A stretch of DNA of 57,785 bases from Gammaproteobacteria bacterium (lineage in GTDB: Bacteria > Pseudomonadota > Gammaproteobacteria > Steroidobacterales > Steroidobacteraceae), in contig JANXZG010000079.1 of assembly GCA_025355645.1 (NCBI GenBank), forward strand, positions 1-57,785, in the 5' to 3' direction. The translations under genes were made by a program, and so were the position numbers. Positions 38,016 through 46,208 of the stretch are shown here, piece after piece. The notes below the pieces were generated by a model. The model was not told the origin of the DNA and ran no database searches. It saw only the letters and a list, made by a program, of their open reading frames with translations. How positions within the stretch are numbered: the first letter of the stretch is position 1; every line of letters begins with the position of its first letter.

Positions 38016-39155
38016 TTAGCGCGTAACCACGACGGGACTAGAATCATCCCAAGACAGGTACACCTGCTGGTCCCAGGTGATCGCCTCGGCATGCCGCGAG
38101 GTATTGGGCTGCGTTACGCGCACAACCTTGCCCGTGGGCAGTTTCACGAGGTAGATCGACAGATCCCCGAGGTAGGCAATGTCCTGCACCGCGCCCCTGG
38201 CGACATTGTCGGTCGCGGTGGGCGCCTCGGTCGACATGTTGATTTTCTCCGGCCGCACGGCAGCCCAGACTACCGTGTCGGATGCCGCGCTGATGCCGTG
38301 GCCCACATGGATAATGCCGCCCAGTTCCGGCGATGCGATGCGCACATAGGCCGGCTCGTCCTCGATCAGTCGCCCTTCGAAGATATTGACCGAGCCGATA
38401 AAGTCGGCAACGAACTTGGAACTCGGGAATTCGTAAATCTCGGAGGGGGTCCCGGATTGCACGATCTCGCCGTGGTCCATGACACCGATGCGGCTGGCGA
38501 GCGTCATCGCCTCTTCCTGGTCGTGCGTGACGACGACAAAGGTCACGCCGAGCCGGTGCTGCAGGCCAATCAGCTCAAACTGCGTGTGCTCGCGCAACTT
38601 CTTGTCGAGCGCGCCGAGCGGTTCATCGAGAAGCAGAAGCTTGGGCCGCTTGACGAGGGAGCGCGCAAGGGCGACCCGCTGCTTCTGTCCGCCGGACAGC
38701 TGGTGCGGCTTGCGCTGCGCAAAGCCGCCCAGCTTCACGAGCTCGAGCATCGTGGCGACGCGCTCGCGGATCTCGGCCTTAGCAACGCGATCCTGCTTCA
38801 GGCCGAAGGCGACATTCTGCTCGACCGTCATATGCGGGAACAGCGCGTAGGACTGGAACATCATGTTGACGGGGCGCTCGTAGGGCGGTACGCCCGTCAT
38901 GTCCTCGCCATCGATGAAGATGCGCCCCGAGCTCGGCTTCTCGAAGCCGCCCAGCATGCGCAGCAGCGTCGTCTTGCCGCATCCGGACGCGCCCAGCAGG
39001 CAGAAGATTTCGCCTTGGTAGATATTCAGGCTAACGTCATCGACCGCCTTGAATTCGCCGAATGATTTCGTGAGTTTCTCGACCCGCACATACGGCTTCG
39101 CATCGGAGTCAGTCCAGGGGGAGGCCTTGAGGGCCGGATCGGTCGGTTTCGGCAC
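38016..39155 (-). CDS. potG: spermidine/putrescine ABC transporter ATP-binding protein
   Basis: 379-aa ATPase that powers polyamine import. Walker A is LLGASGCGKTTLL near residue 55, the Q-loop lies in MFQSYALFPHM, the ABC signature is LSGGQKQRVALARSL and Walker B is LLLLDEPLGALD, followed by the switch His in THDQEEA. The C-terminal extension (about 270-375) is the TOBE-type regulatory domain of PotA/PotG. The start is GTG at 39155, just after the potF stop. Confidence 0.95.
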   Translation of the reverse strand: MPKPTDPALKASPWTDSDAKPYVRVEKLTKSFGEFKAVDDVSLNIYQGEIFCLLGASGCGKTTLLRMLGGFEKPSSGRIFIDGEDMTGVPPYERPVNMMFQSYALFPHMTVEQNVAFGLKQDRVAKAEIRERVATMLELVKLGGFAQRKPHQLSGGQKQRVALARSLVKRPKLLLLDEPLGALDKKLREHTQFELIGLQHRLGVTFVVVTHDQEEAMTLASRIGVMDHGEIVQSGTPSEIYEFPSSKFVADFIGSVNIFEGRLIEDEPAYVRIASPELGGIIHVGHGISAASDTVVWAAVRPEKINMSTEAPTATDNVARGAVQDIAYLGDLSIYLVKLPTGKVVRVTQPNTSRHAEAITWDQQVYLSWDDSSPVVVTR

Positions 39156-39158
39156 CGT

Positions 39159-40289
39159 TCACTGCCCAGTCTTGAATTTCTGCCAGACACGCGTCACCAG
39201 GCGTGCCTGACCGGCCGAGTCGGCCGTTTGCACCTTGAGGCGCGCCATGATCTGTTCGGTTGGATAAATGCCGGGATCAGCCTTGACGTCCGGCAACAGC
39301 AGCGGCAGCGAGGCGAGATTGCCGTTGGCAAAGCGCTTGAAATTGGTAATGTCGGCCGCCACCTGCGGCGTCATGATGTAATTGATGAACGTGTGGGCGT
39401 TGCCCGGATGCGGCGCATCCTTGGGGATCGCCAGGTTGTCGAACCACAGGATCGTGCCTTCCCGGGGCGTCACGTAGCCGATGTCGATGCCCTTGTTGGC
39501 GTCGTGGGCGCGATCGCGCGACTGCAGCAGGTCGCCGTTGTAGCCGACCGCAATGCACAGGTCGCCGTTAGCCAGCGCCTCGATGTAGTCGGCCGTACTG
39601 ATGTTGCGTATATACGGACGAACCGCGGCGAGGACCTTCTCGGCGGCCGCCAGGTCCTCAGGCTTGTCGCTATTCGGATCCTTGCCGAGGTAGCTGTAGA
39701 CAATCCGCATCATCTCAGCCGGGGAATCGAGGAAGTTGATGCCGCACTTGGATACTTTGGCGGCGACGGCCGGATCGAATACCAGCCGCCAGCTGTTCAG
39801 CGGGGCATCGGGCAGCAGAGCATGAATCATTTTTTCGTTGTAGCCGATCCCGATCGTGCCCCACATGTAGATGACGCCGTGCGCATTGCTGGGATCGTTC
39901 GCCGCGGTGCGCGCCATCAAGGCCGGATCCAAGTTTGAGAGGTTCGGTAGCTTCGCCTTGTCGAGTGGCAGATAGATACCGGCCTTGATCTGGCGCTCGA
40001 AGAACGAGGCCGATGGCACCACTATATCGTAGCCGCTGCTGCCGGCTAGCAATTTGGTCTCGAGATCCTCGTTCGAATCGTAGAACGCGACGTTAACCTT
40101 GATGCCGGTTTGATGTTCGAATTTATCGACGGTGTCGGGCGCCATGTAGTCGGCCCAGATAAATAAATTCAGCACCTTGGCATTGGATACGGCGGCAGCG
40201 CCGCCAGACTTGTGGCCGCCACAGGCGCTGATGAGCAAGGCGAGTGCGGCGGCACATCCCGGCAGCGCCAAGCGACGCAATCTTCCCAT
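39159..40289 (-). CDS. potF: polyamine-binding protein of the Pot ABC transporter (predicted lipoprotein)
   Basis: 376-aa extracytoplasmic solute-binding protein of the PotD/PotF family (LNLFIWADYMAPDT, GYDIVVPSASFFERQ, IGYNEKMI). Unlike E. coli PotF it carries a lipobox: LLISAC with C23 as the lipid site, so the mature protein is probably tethered to a membrane. Acidic and aromatic residues typical of polyamine binding (the Trp/Asp of WADY, Asp of the ENAxTP-like loop) are partly visible. GAGGGGGG lies just upstream of the ATG at 40289, a strong ribosome-binding site. TATAAA at 40329-40334 (minus strand) may be a -10 element in the 86-bp gap before puuA. Confidence 0.93.
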   Translation of the reverse strand: MGRLRRLALPGCAAALALLISACGGHKSGGAAAVSNAKVLNLFIWADYMAPDTVDKFEHQTGIKVNVAFYDSNEDLETKLLAGSSGYDIVVPSASFFERQIKAGIYLPLDKAKLPNLSNLDPALMARTAANDPSNAHGVIYMWGTIGIGYNEKMIHALLPDAPLNSWRLVFDPAVAAKVSKCGINFLDSPAEMMRIVYSYLGKDPNSDKPEDLAAAEKVLAAVRPYIRNISTADYIEALANGDLCIAVGYNGDLLQSRDRAHDANKGIDIGYVTPREGTILWFDNLAIPKDAPHPGNAHTFINYIMTPQVAADITNFKRFANGNLASLPLLLPDVKADPGIYPTEQIMARLKVQTADSAGQARLVTRVWQKFKTGQ

Positions 40290-40375
40290 CAGCCCCCCTC
40301 GATCCGGGTATTGGTAGCGACGAGGCTATTTATATCGCAGTCACGGCTGCACGGACAGAGCTGGGCCAAAAATGC

Positions 40376-41713
40376 CTAGACGTTCAGCAGCAGGTGCTCT
40401 CGCTCCCAGGAACTGATGACCTGCGCGAAGGTCTCGTACTCGGCCTCCTTGACGGCCGTGAATGCAAGCACGAACCGATCCCCAAATACATCGACGAGCG
40501 GCTTTGATTCACGCAGCAGTCGCAGGCTCTCCGCGAGCGAGCGCGGCAGCGCGATCGCGAGGTCATAGGCGCTGCCGGATATCGGCTCTGATGGCTTGAG
40601 CCCCTCGGTCATGCCGAGATAACCGCAGGCCAGGGAGGCGGCAAAGGCCAGGTACGGATTGGCATCAGCTCCGCCAACGCGGTTCTCGACGCGTCGCGCT
40701 TCAGGCCCCGACATCGGCACCCGCAGCCCCGCGGTTCGATTGTCATATCCCCAGTGGACATTGATCGGCGCCGCAGAGTAACGGCTGATGCGCCGGTAGC
40801 TATTGACGTTCGGGCAGAACAGCGACATCGCTGCCGGCAGGTACTTCTGCAGGCCCGCGATATGGTGGAAGAAAAGCGGTGACGGCGAACCGTCCGCATT
40901 ACTGAAGATGTTCTTGCGGGTCTTGATGTCGACGATGCTCTGGTGCAGGTGCATCGCGCTACCCGGCTCCTTGGCCATCGGCTTCGCCATGAACGTTGCA
41001 TACATCTTGTGGCGCATGGCCGCTTCGCGGGCCGTGCGCTTGAACAGGAACGCCTGGTCAGCAAGGTTCATCGGATAACCATGCAGCAGGTTGATCTCCA
41101 TCTGCGCTGCGCCCGCCTCGTGGATCAGTGTGTCGATCTCGATGTCCTGCGCTTCGCAGAAGGAGTACATGTCATCGAACAGGGGGTCGAATTCGTTGAC
41201 CGCGGCGATGCTATACGCCTGGCGACCGATCTCCGGGCGGCCGGAGCGGCCGACCGGTGGTTTCAGAGGATAGTCCGAATCAATGTTCGGCTCGACCAGG
41301 AAGAACTCGAGTTCCGGAGCCACGACCGGCTCCCAGCCCCGGGCCTCATACAGCTCGAGCACCCGGCGCAGCACATAGCGCGGCGCCATCGTTACGGGGC
41401 GGCCGTCGCCGTAGAAGCAGTCGTGAATAACCTGCGCCGTTGGCTCCGCCGCCCAGGGGACCACGCGTACGGTGTTCGGGTCTGCCTTCAGGACGATGTC
41501 GATGTCGGATGGGTTCATCGCGCTCTGGTCGTCGGGGTAATCCCCGGTCACCGTCTGCAGGAAAATAGCCTCCGGCAGGCGCATGCCCTCGTCCTCGGCA
41601 AATTTCTCCGCCGGCATCAGCTTGCCGCGCGCGACGCCCGCCATGTCGGGAATGATCGCTTCGACTTCCGAAATACCGTGTTCCTTCAAAAACTGCTGGA
41701 TCGTGCTCGCCAT
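40376..41713 (-). CDS. puuA: gamma-glutamylpolyamine synthetase (glutamine synthetase family)
   Basis: Ligates glutamate to putrescine or a related polyamine using ATP, the entry step of the glutamylated route. The 445-aa protein is a class I glutamine-synthetase homologue. It has PDMAGVARGKLMP at the N-terminus, the metal-binding VAPELEFFLVEP and HEAGAAQMEINL, and HLHQSI near residue 258. The lack of a glutamine-synthetase adenylylation region and the adjacent puuD and transporter genes favour PuuA/SpuB over GlnA. It starts 3 bp after puuD. The exact polyamine preference cannot be told from sequence. Confidence 0.92.
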   Translation of the reverse strand: MASTIQQFLKEHGISEVEAIIPDMAGVARGKLMPAEKFAEDEGMRLPEAIFLQTVTGDYPDDQSAMNPSDIDIVLKADPNTVRVVPWAAEPTAQVIHDCFYGDGRPVTMAPRYVLRRVLELYEARGWEPVVAPELEFFLVEPNIDSDYPLKPPVGRSGRPEIGRQAYSIAAVNEFDPLFDDMYSFCEAQDIEIDTLIHEAGAAQMEINLLHGYPMNLADQAFLFKRTAREAAMRHKMYATFMAKPMAKEPGSAMHLHQSIVDIKTRKNIFSNADGSPSPLFFHHIAGLQKYLPAAMSLFCPNVNSYRRISRYSAAPINVHWGYDNRTAGLRVPMSGPEARRVENRVGGADANPYLAFAASLACGYLGMTEGLKPSEPISGSAYDLAIALPRSLAESLRLLRESKPLVDVFGDRFVLAFTAVKEAEYETFAQVISSWEREHLLLNV

Positions 41714-41716
41714 AGG

Positions 41717-42469
41717 TCACCTTGAATTTGCGCGCTGTCGCGCTGCCGCGCCAAAGGCTGCAAACAACGCACGCGAATATGTATCGTGCTGAAATTTCCA
41801 CTCCGGATGCCACTGCACGCCCACGGCAAAGGCATCGGCATTCGCGACCCGGAATGCCTCTATCAAGCCATCAGGGGCACGCGCCTCGACCGCGAGTGCT
41901 TCGCCCAGGCGCTGCACGCCCTGCGAATGAAGCGAGTTGACCCGCAATGTCTTGACGCCGAAGATCTTGCCAAGCAGCCCGCCGGGTTCGAGACGGACCT
42001 CGTGGGCGGTTGCGTACTGGTCATCGAGGGGCAGACTTTCATCGTCCCGGTGATCGAGGTACCCCTCCACCTCGTGAACCTGCTGCCAGAGCGTTCCGCC
42101 GTAGGCAACATTCATTTCCTGAAAGCCCCGGCAGATCGCAAGCACCGGTACCCCGGCGGCGATCGCCCGGGGAATCAACGGAAGCGTCGTAGCGTCCCGA
42201 TTTGAGTCATGCAAAGTCCCCGGCGCGCTGGCCGGGCCTCCATAATGATAAGGTTCGACATTCGATTCGCTGCCCGTGAACAGCAAGCCGTCGAATGCCT
42301 CGAGTAATCGCGGCCAATCCGTTGCGGCCCCGAGTGCCGGCACCAGCGTCGGCATCGCATCCGCACCGGCGGACACGGCTTCAATGTACTTCTCACCGAC
42401 CATGTGAAAGGGATGCTTCCCTGTCAGGCGGCGATCGGCAGGAATTCCGATTAGCGGCATGCGAGACAT
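41717..42469 (-). CDS. puuD: gamma-glutamyl-gamma-aminobutyrate hydrolase
   Basis: Class I glutamine-amidotransferase-like peptidase C26 that releases GABA and glutamate from gamma-Glu-GABA. The 250-aa protein has the nucleophile Cys in PVLAICRGFQEMNVAYGGTL near residue 112 (elbow AICRG), and the His/Glu pair in GVQWHPEW near the C-terminus. It is first in the run puuD-puuA-potFGHI, the same order as spuA-spuB-spuDFGH of Pseudomonas. A PuuR-like operator overlaps its start. Confidence 0.93.
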   Translation of the reverse strand: MSRMPLIGIPADRRLTGKHPFHMVGEKYIEAVSAGADAMPTLVPALGAATDWPRLLEAFDGLLFTGSESNVEPYHYGGPASAPGTLHDSNRDATTLPLIPRAIAAGVPVLAICRGFQEMNVAYGGTLWQQVHEVEGYLDHRDDESLPLDDQYATAHEVRLEPGGLLGKIFGVKTLRVNSLHSQGVQRLGEALAVEARAPDGLIEAFRVANADAFAVGVQWHPEWKFQHDTYSRALFAAFGAAARQRANSR

Positions 42470-42483
42470 GTTTAAGATATTAA
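42469..42483 (-). promoter_or_regulatory. candidate PuuR operator at puuD start
   Basis: The 15-mer TGTTTAAGATATTAA overlaps the first base of the puuD start codon. Its reverse complement, TTAATATCTTAAACA, matches the puuB-proximal site at 13 of 15 positions and the puuR-proximal site at 12 of 15. It matches the E. coli PuuR box (AAAATATAATGAACA) at 10 of 15. Binding here would block puuD initiation. Inferred from sequence similarity only. Confidence 0.5.
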
Positions 42484-42566
42484 ACGCCTAGAGAGACCAC
42501 CAGGCTTTGAAATCATCGCCATTACACCACAGGGGCGCGTGGTCGTCCCGACAGGATGTGATAATT

Positions 42567-42600
42567 CGGCTAAGATTAAGGCATTTCCGATACTTAGCCG
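42567..42600. promoter_or_regulatory. inverted repeat in the puuD-puuB intergenic region
   Basis: CGGCTAAG (42567-42574) and CTTAGCCG (42593-42600) are perfect 8-bp inverted arms separated by 18 bp, in the 249-bp divergent region. Arm centres are about 26 bp apart. There is no T-run, so it looks more like a binding site for a dimeric regulator than a terminator. The remainder of the intergenic region contains no recognised gene. Confidence 0.4.
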
Positions 42601-42679
42601 CGATTGCTGCAACGCGACATTATCGCCAACCGAGACCTCATGCCCCCGGGCCCACAGCCCACAAAAACTGTCAATAGGC

Positions 42680-42694
42680 ATAAAATCTTAAACA
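42680..42694 (+). promoter_or_regulatory. candidate PuuR operator upstream of puuB
   Basis: ATAAAATCTTAAACA lies 24 bp before the proposed puuB start. It agrees with the reverse complement of the puuD-proximal site at 13 of 15 positions and with the E. coli PuuR box at 10 of 15. Position and orientation would allow repression of puuB together with puuD. Confidence 0.5.
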
Positions 42695-42718
42695 CTTGGC
42701 CAAAAAACGAGTCACCCC

Positions 42719-44026
42719 TTGCGCCTGCTTGACCCACCCGCCCGCTCCTATTACACCGCCAGTGCAGGCAGCACCAGCGGGGCGCCGCCCGACCGATCCT
42801 GCCTCGAGGGCGAACAGCGCGCCGACGTAGGAGTCGTCGGTGGCGGCCTTTCGGGATGCTCCGCTGCGCTGCACCTGGCGGAGCGCGGCTATCGAGTCGC
42901 GGTAATCGAGGCGAACACCGTGGGGTACGGCGCCTCTGGACGCAGTGGCGGCCAGACAATCTTTGGACTTGCCGTGGGCCAGCATGAACTGACCGCGCAG
43001 CTGGGGCCAAAGGATGCCCGACGGATATTCGATTTTTCGATCGAGGCGCTCGACCTCACGCAGGCGCTGATCCAGCGTTACGGCATCGCCTGCGACTACC
43101 ACCCGAACCACCTGCATGTCGCCCTCAAGCCGCGACAGGTGCGGGAGCTAGCCGGATGGGTGCATGAACTGCAGGATGACTATGATTACCGCTCGGTCAG
43201 TTTCCTCGGCCGGTCCGACCTGTCTGTCCATATAAAGAGTGAACGCTATCTGGCGGGGCTCCTCGATACACGCAGCGGCCACCTGCATCCACTGAAATAC
43301 ACGCAAGGCCTCGCTCGCGCCGCCGAGTCGCGCGGGGTAAGGATCTTCGAGCACTCGCGAGCCCTGCAATTCCGCGGCGGTAACGCAGCGGGCGATGAGA
43401 TCCGTCTGAAGACCGACGCTGGCATCCTGCGCTGCAAATACCTGGTGCTATGCGGCAACGCCTACTTGGGTCCTGTGGCGCCCAGGCTCGCGCGCCGGAT
43501 CCTTGGGATCGGCACTTATGTGATCGCGACGGAACCGCTGGCGCCCGAGCGCGCTGCAGCGCTAATGCCGAGTAATGCGGCGATTGCCGATATCAATTGG
43601 ATCCTCGACTATTTTCGTCTGTCTGCCGACCAGCGGTTGCTGTTTGGCGGCCGGGTCAGCTACAGCGCGATCGAGCCGCCGCGGCTCGCCGACTCACTGC
43701 ACCGCCGGATGGTCAACGTGTTCCCTTCGTTGCGGGATACCCGTGTCGACTTTGCCTGGGGCGGATTGCTCGATATCACGATGAGCCGGGCGCCTGATTT
43801 CGGGCGGCTCGCGCCGAATGCTTATTATCTGCAGGGATTTTCCGGACATGGCATGACGCTGACTGCAATGGCCGGCAAACTGGTCGCCGAGGCGATCTGC
43901 GGCACCGCGGAGCGCTTCGACGTGTTCTCGCGGATCCCGCATCGCAACTTTCCGGGCGGTGCACTGCTGCGGCGCCCGGCGCTCATGCTCGCGATGCTGT
44001 ACTACCGTCTCAAGGACCTGCTGTAG
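42719..44026 (+). CDS. puuB: gamma-glutamylputrescine oxidase
   Basis: FAD-dependent amine oxidase (DAO family) that oxidises gamma-Glu-putrescine to the aldehyde with H2O2 and ammonia release. It is 435 aa. The FAD-binding VVGGGLSGCSAALHLAERG follows an N-terminal SYYTASA segment typical of PuuB. SGRSGGQTIFG and FSGHGMTLTAMAGKL are further family blocks. The start is probably TTG at 42719, because the conserved N-terminal region begins right after it and no ATG is available; the ribosome-binding site is weak. The 3' end overlaps convergent rlmKL by 17 bp. Confidence 0.92.
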   Translation: MRLLDPPARSYYTASAGSTSGAPPDRSCLEGEQRADVGVVGGGLSGCSAALHLAERGYRVAVIEANTVGYGASGRSGGQTIFGLAVGQHELTAQLGPKDARRIFDFSIEALDLTQALIQRYGIACDYHPNHLHVALKPRQVRELAGWVHELQDDYDYRSVSFLGRSDLSVHIKSERYLAGLLDTRSGHLHPLKYTQGLARAAESRGVRIFEHSRALQFRGGNAAGDEIRLKTDAGILRCKYLVLCGNAYLGPVAPRLARRILGIGTYVIATEPLAPERAAALMPSNAAIADINWILDYFRLSADQRLLFGGRVSYSAIEPPRLADSLHRRMVNVFPSLRDTRVDFAWGGLLDITMSRAPDFGRLAPNAYYLQGFSGHGMTLTAMAGKLVAEAICGTAERFDVFSRIPHRNFPGGALLRRPALMLAMLYYRLKDLL

Positions 44027-46208
44027 CACCCCCGCCATCCGCCGCGTGACGCACGACATAACACTGATGGATCCGTGCGTTGCGCTCGAAGTCCCGCGCT
44101 ATCGTACGCGCCGTGATGTCCTCCACCGCAAACTCGGCGAGTGCGGCATTATCGAGCTTGAAGCGGGTGAAATTCGTCGAGAACACCAGCCGCCCGCCCG
44201 GGCGCAGCAGTGCCATCGAACGGCGTAGCATGCCCACATGGTCGCGCTGCACATCGAGCACGCCCTGCATGCGCTTGGAATTGGAAAAGGTCGGTGGATC
44301 GAGAAAAATCAGGTCAAATCGGGCCCCTTCGGTGCTCGCCTGTTCCAGCCATTCGAGGCAATCGGCGCGATGTAGCCGATGCTGCGCGCCATCGAGGCCG
44401 TTGAGCATCAGGTTCTGCTCGGTCCATTCAAGATAGGTATTCGATAAATCCACGCTCGCCGAACTTTGCGCCCCGCCCGCTGCAGCGAATACCGTGGCGC
44501 TCCCGGTATAACAGAACAGGTTCAGGAAATCGGCGCCGACCGCCCAGCCGCGCAGCATCTCACGCACGAGGCGATGATCCAGAAATAGCCCGGTGTCCAG
44601 ATAGTCACGGAAATTGACCCAGAACTTAAGACCGCCTTCGCTCACGACGTAGCGCTGCGCGTCGGCCGCGTTGTCGGCGTGCTTCTCATACTGCGAGCTA
44701 CCCTTCTGGGCTTGCCGCGTACGCGAATGAATATGCGTCGCCGGTACGCCGAGGACCTCAGGCAGCACCGCGAAGACCTCGCGCCGGCGCTCACGTGCGC
44801 CTTCTTCCTGCACGCTCTTCGGCGCTGCGTATTCCTGTACATACACATGACGTGGCTCGCGGCCATACGCGTCGATCGCGAATGCGTATTCCGGCATGTC
44901 CGCATCGTAGAGGCGAAAACAATCGACGCCTGCGCGCAGCGCCCAGGTATCGAGCAGACGCAGGTTCTTGCGTAGCCGGTTGCCGAACATCTGCGCGCCG
45001 GGGCGCTGCGCCCAGTCGGCGCGCACGACCTCGGCCGGGCGTTGGACGCTATCCGCGTTGAGCTCGAAGCGCAGCAGGCGGCACTCGATCGTGCCGTTCA
45101 TGAAGCGGTGACTGCGTTTGGCATACACCCCGAGGTGGCGCGCGAGAGGCGGATTGCCTGTCAGTATCGCCGCCTGCCAGCCTTCGAAGCGCTCGCGCAT
45201 CGCGAGCCCGAGTTCGCTGTACAGCGCTGGCAGGGACGATTCGGCGCCAATACGCTCGCCATATGGCGGATTGCAGACCAGGAGTCCGCGCGGCGCGTCT
45301 GGCCGCGTTACATCGGCTATGCTGCGCCTCTCGACATGCACCCAGTCGGCAACACCGGCCTGCGCGGCATTCTCGAGCGACATGTGCACGGCCTGCGCAT
45401 CGATGTCGGATCCCAGGATGCAACGGCGCGGGAGGCGCGCCGCGCGGCGCAAGCGCGCCTCCGCGCAAAGCTGCTCCCATAGCGACGCATCATGCCCGTG
45501 CCAGCCGCGAAAGCCGAAATATTCGCGGCCGAGCCCCGGCGCCGCGTCAGCTGCGATCAGCGCTCCCTCGGTCAGGAAAGTGCCGGAACCGCACATCGGA
45601 TCGAGCAGGATCGCCTCCTCCTTGCACAGCGTCGCCCAGCCACTGCGCAGCAGGATTGCAGCCGCCACGTTTTCTTTGAGCGGCGCAGCTCCGCTCTCTT
45701 GCCGGTAACCGCGCCGGTGCAAGCTCTCACCCGAAAAATCCACCGACAAAAACGCTTCGCTACCTTCGACATGCAGGTGCAACAGGACATCGGGGCGCTC
45801 TGGGCGGATATTGGGGCGGGCGCCGGTCGATGCGCGCAGGTTGTCGCAGACCGCATCCTTGAGCAGTTGCGCACCATATAAGGTGTGGCGAATGGACTCA
45901 TTGCCGCCACTGCAGTCACAGGCGAGGGTCGCTCCGGTCGCGAGATGCTCCCGCCAGTCGATGCGGCCAATTGCAGCGAAGAGCTTCTCGGTGCTGGTCG
46001 CCTCCAGGGAGCCTAAGCTCAGCAGCACACGCGTCGCGGTACGCGACCACAGACAGGCGCGGTAACCGGTCTCCAGCGTGCCCTGGAATTTCACGTCATT
46101 GCTGCGCTCGCGCAAATCCGTTGCACCGAATAGGGCGAGCTCTTCCGCCAGCACGGAAGCCGCGCCCACCGGTGCGGTGGCGATCCAGTAGAGTACGTTC
46201 GCGCTCAT
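44010..46208 (-). CDS. rlmL: bifunctional 23S rRNA methyltransferase RlmKL (m2G2445 / m7G2069)
   Basis: 732-aa fusion of two methyltransferases that modify helix 74 of 23S rRNA. The N-terminal half has a THUMP domain (about 50-160) and the RlmL active site VCNPPYGERIG near residue 310, with the SAM motif DPMCGSGTFL. The C-terminal half has the RlmK domain with NLFCYTGSATVFAA and the FLDPPTFSNSKR motif near 640. Full length supports an intact fusion. The ATG at 46208 overlaps the stop of the upstream nuclease gene (ATGA). Confidence 0.96.
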   Translation of the reverse strand: MSANVLYWIATAPVGAASVLAEELALFGATDLRERSNDVKFQGTLETGYRACLWSRTATRVLLSLGSLEATSTEKLFAAIGRIDWREHLATGATLACDCSGGNESIRHTLYGAQLLKDAVCDNLRASTGARPNIRPERPDVLLHLHVEGSEAFLSVDFSGESLHRRGYRQESGAAPLKENVAAAILLRSGWATLCKEEAILLDPMCGSGTFLTEGALIAADAAPGLGREYFGFRGWHGHDASLWEQLCAEARLRRAARLPRRCILGSDIDAQAVHMSLENAAQAGVADWVHVERRSIADVTRPDAPRGLLVCNPPYGERIGAESSLPALYSELGLAMRERFEGWQAAILTGNPPLARHLGVYAKRSHRFMNGTIECRLLRFELNADSVQRPAEVVRADWAQRPGAQMFGNRLRKNLRLLDTWALRAGVDCFRLYDADMPEYAFAIDAYGREPRHVYVQEYAAPKSVQEEGARERRREVFAVLPEVLGVPATHIHSRTRQAQKGSSQYEKHADNAADAQRYVVSEGGLKFWVNFRDYLDTGLFLDHRLVREMLRGWAVGADFLNLFCYTGSATVFAAAGGAQSSASVDLSNTYLEWTEQNLMLNGLDGAQHRLHRADCLEWLEQASTEGARFDLIFLDPPTFSNSKRMQGVLDVQRDHVGMLRRSMALLRPGGRLVFSTNFTRFKLDNAALAEFAVEDITARTIARDFERNARIHQCYVVRHAADGGGATAGP

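Noticed and set aside
40290..40375. PuuR-like box upstream of potF
   Set aside because: The only AT-rich element, TATAAA, does not resemble the 15-mer shared by the puuD, puuB and puuR sites.
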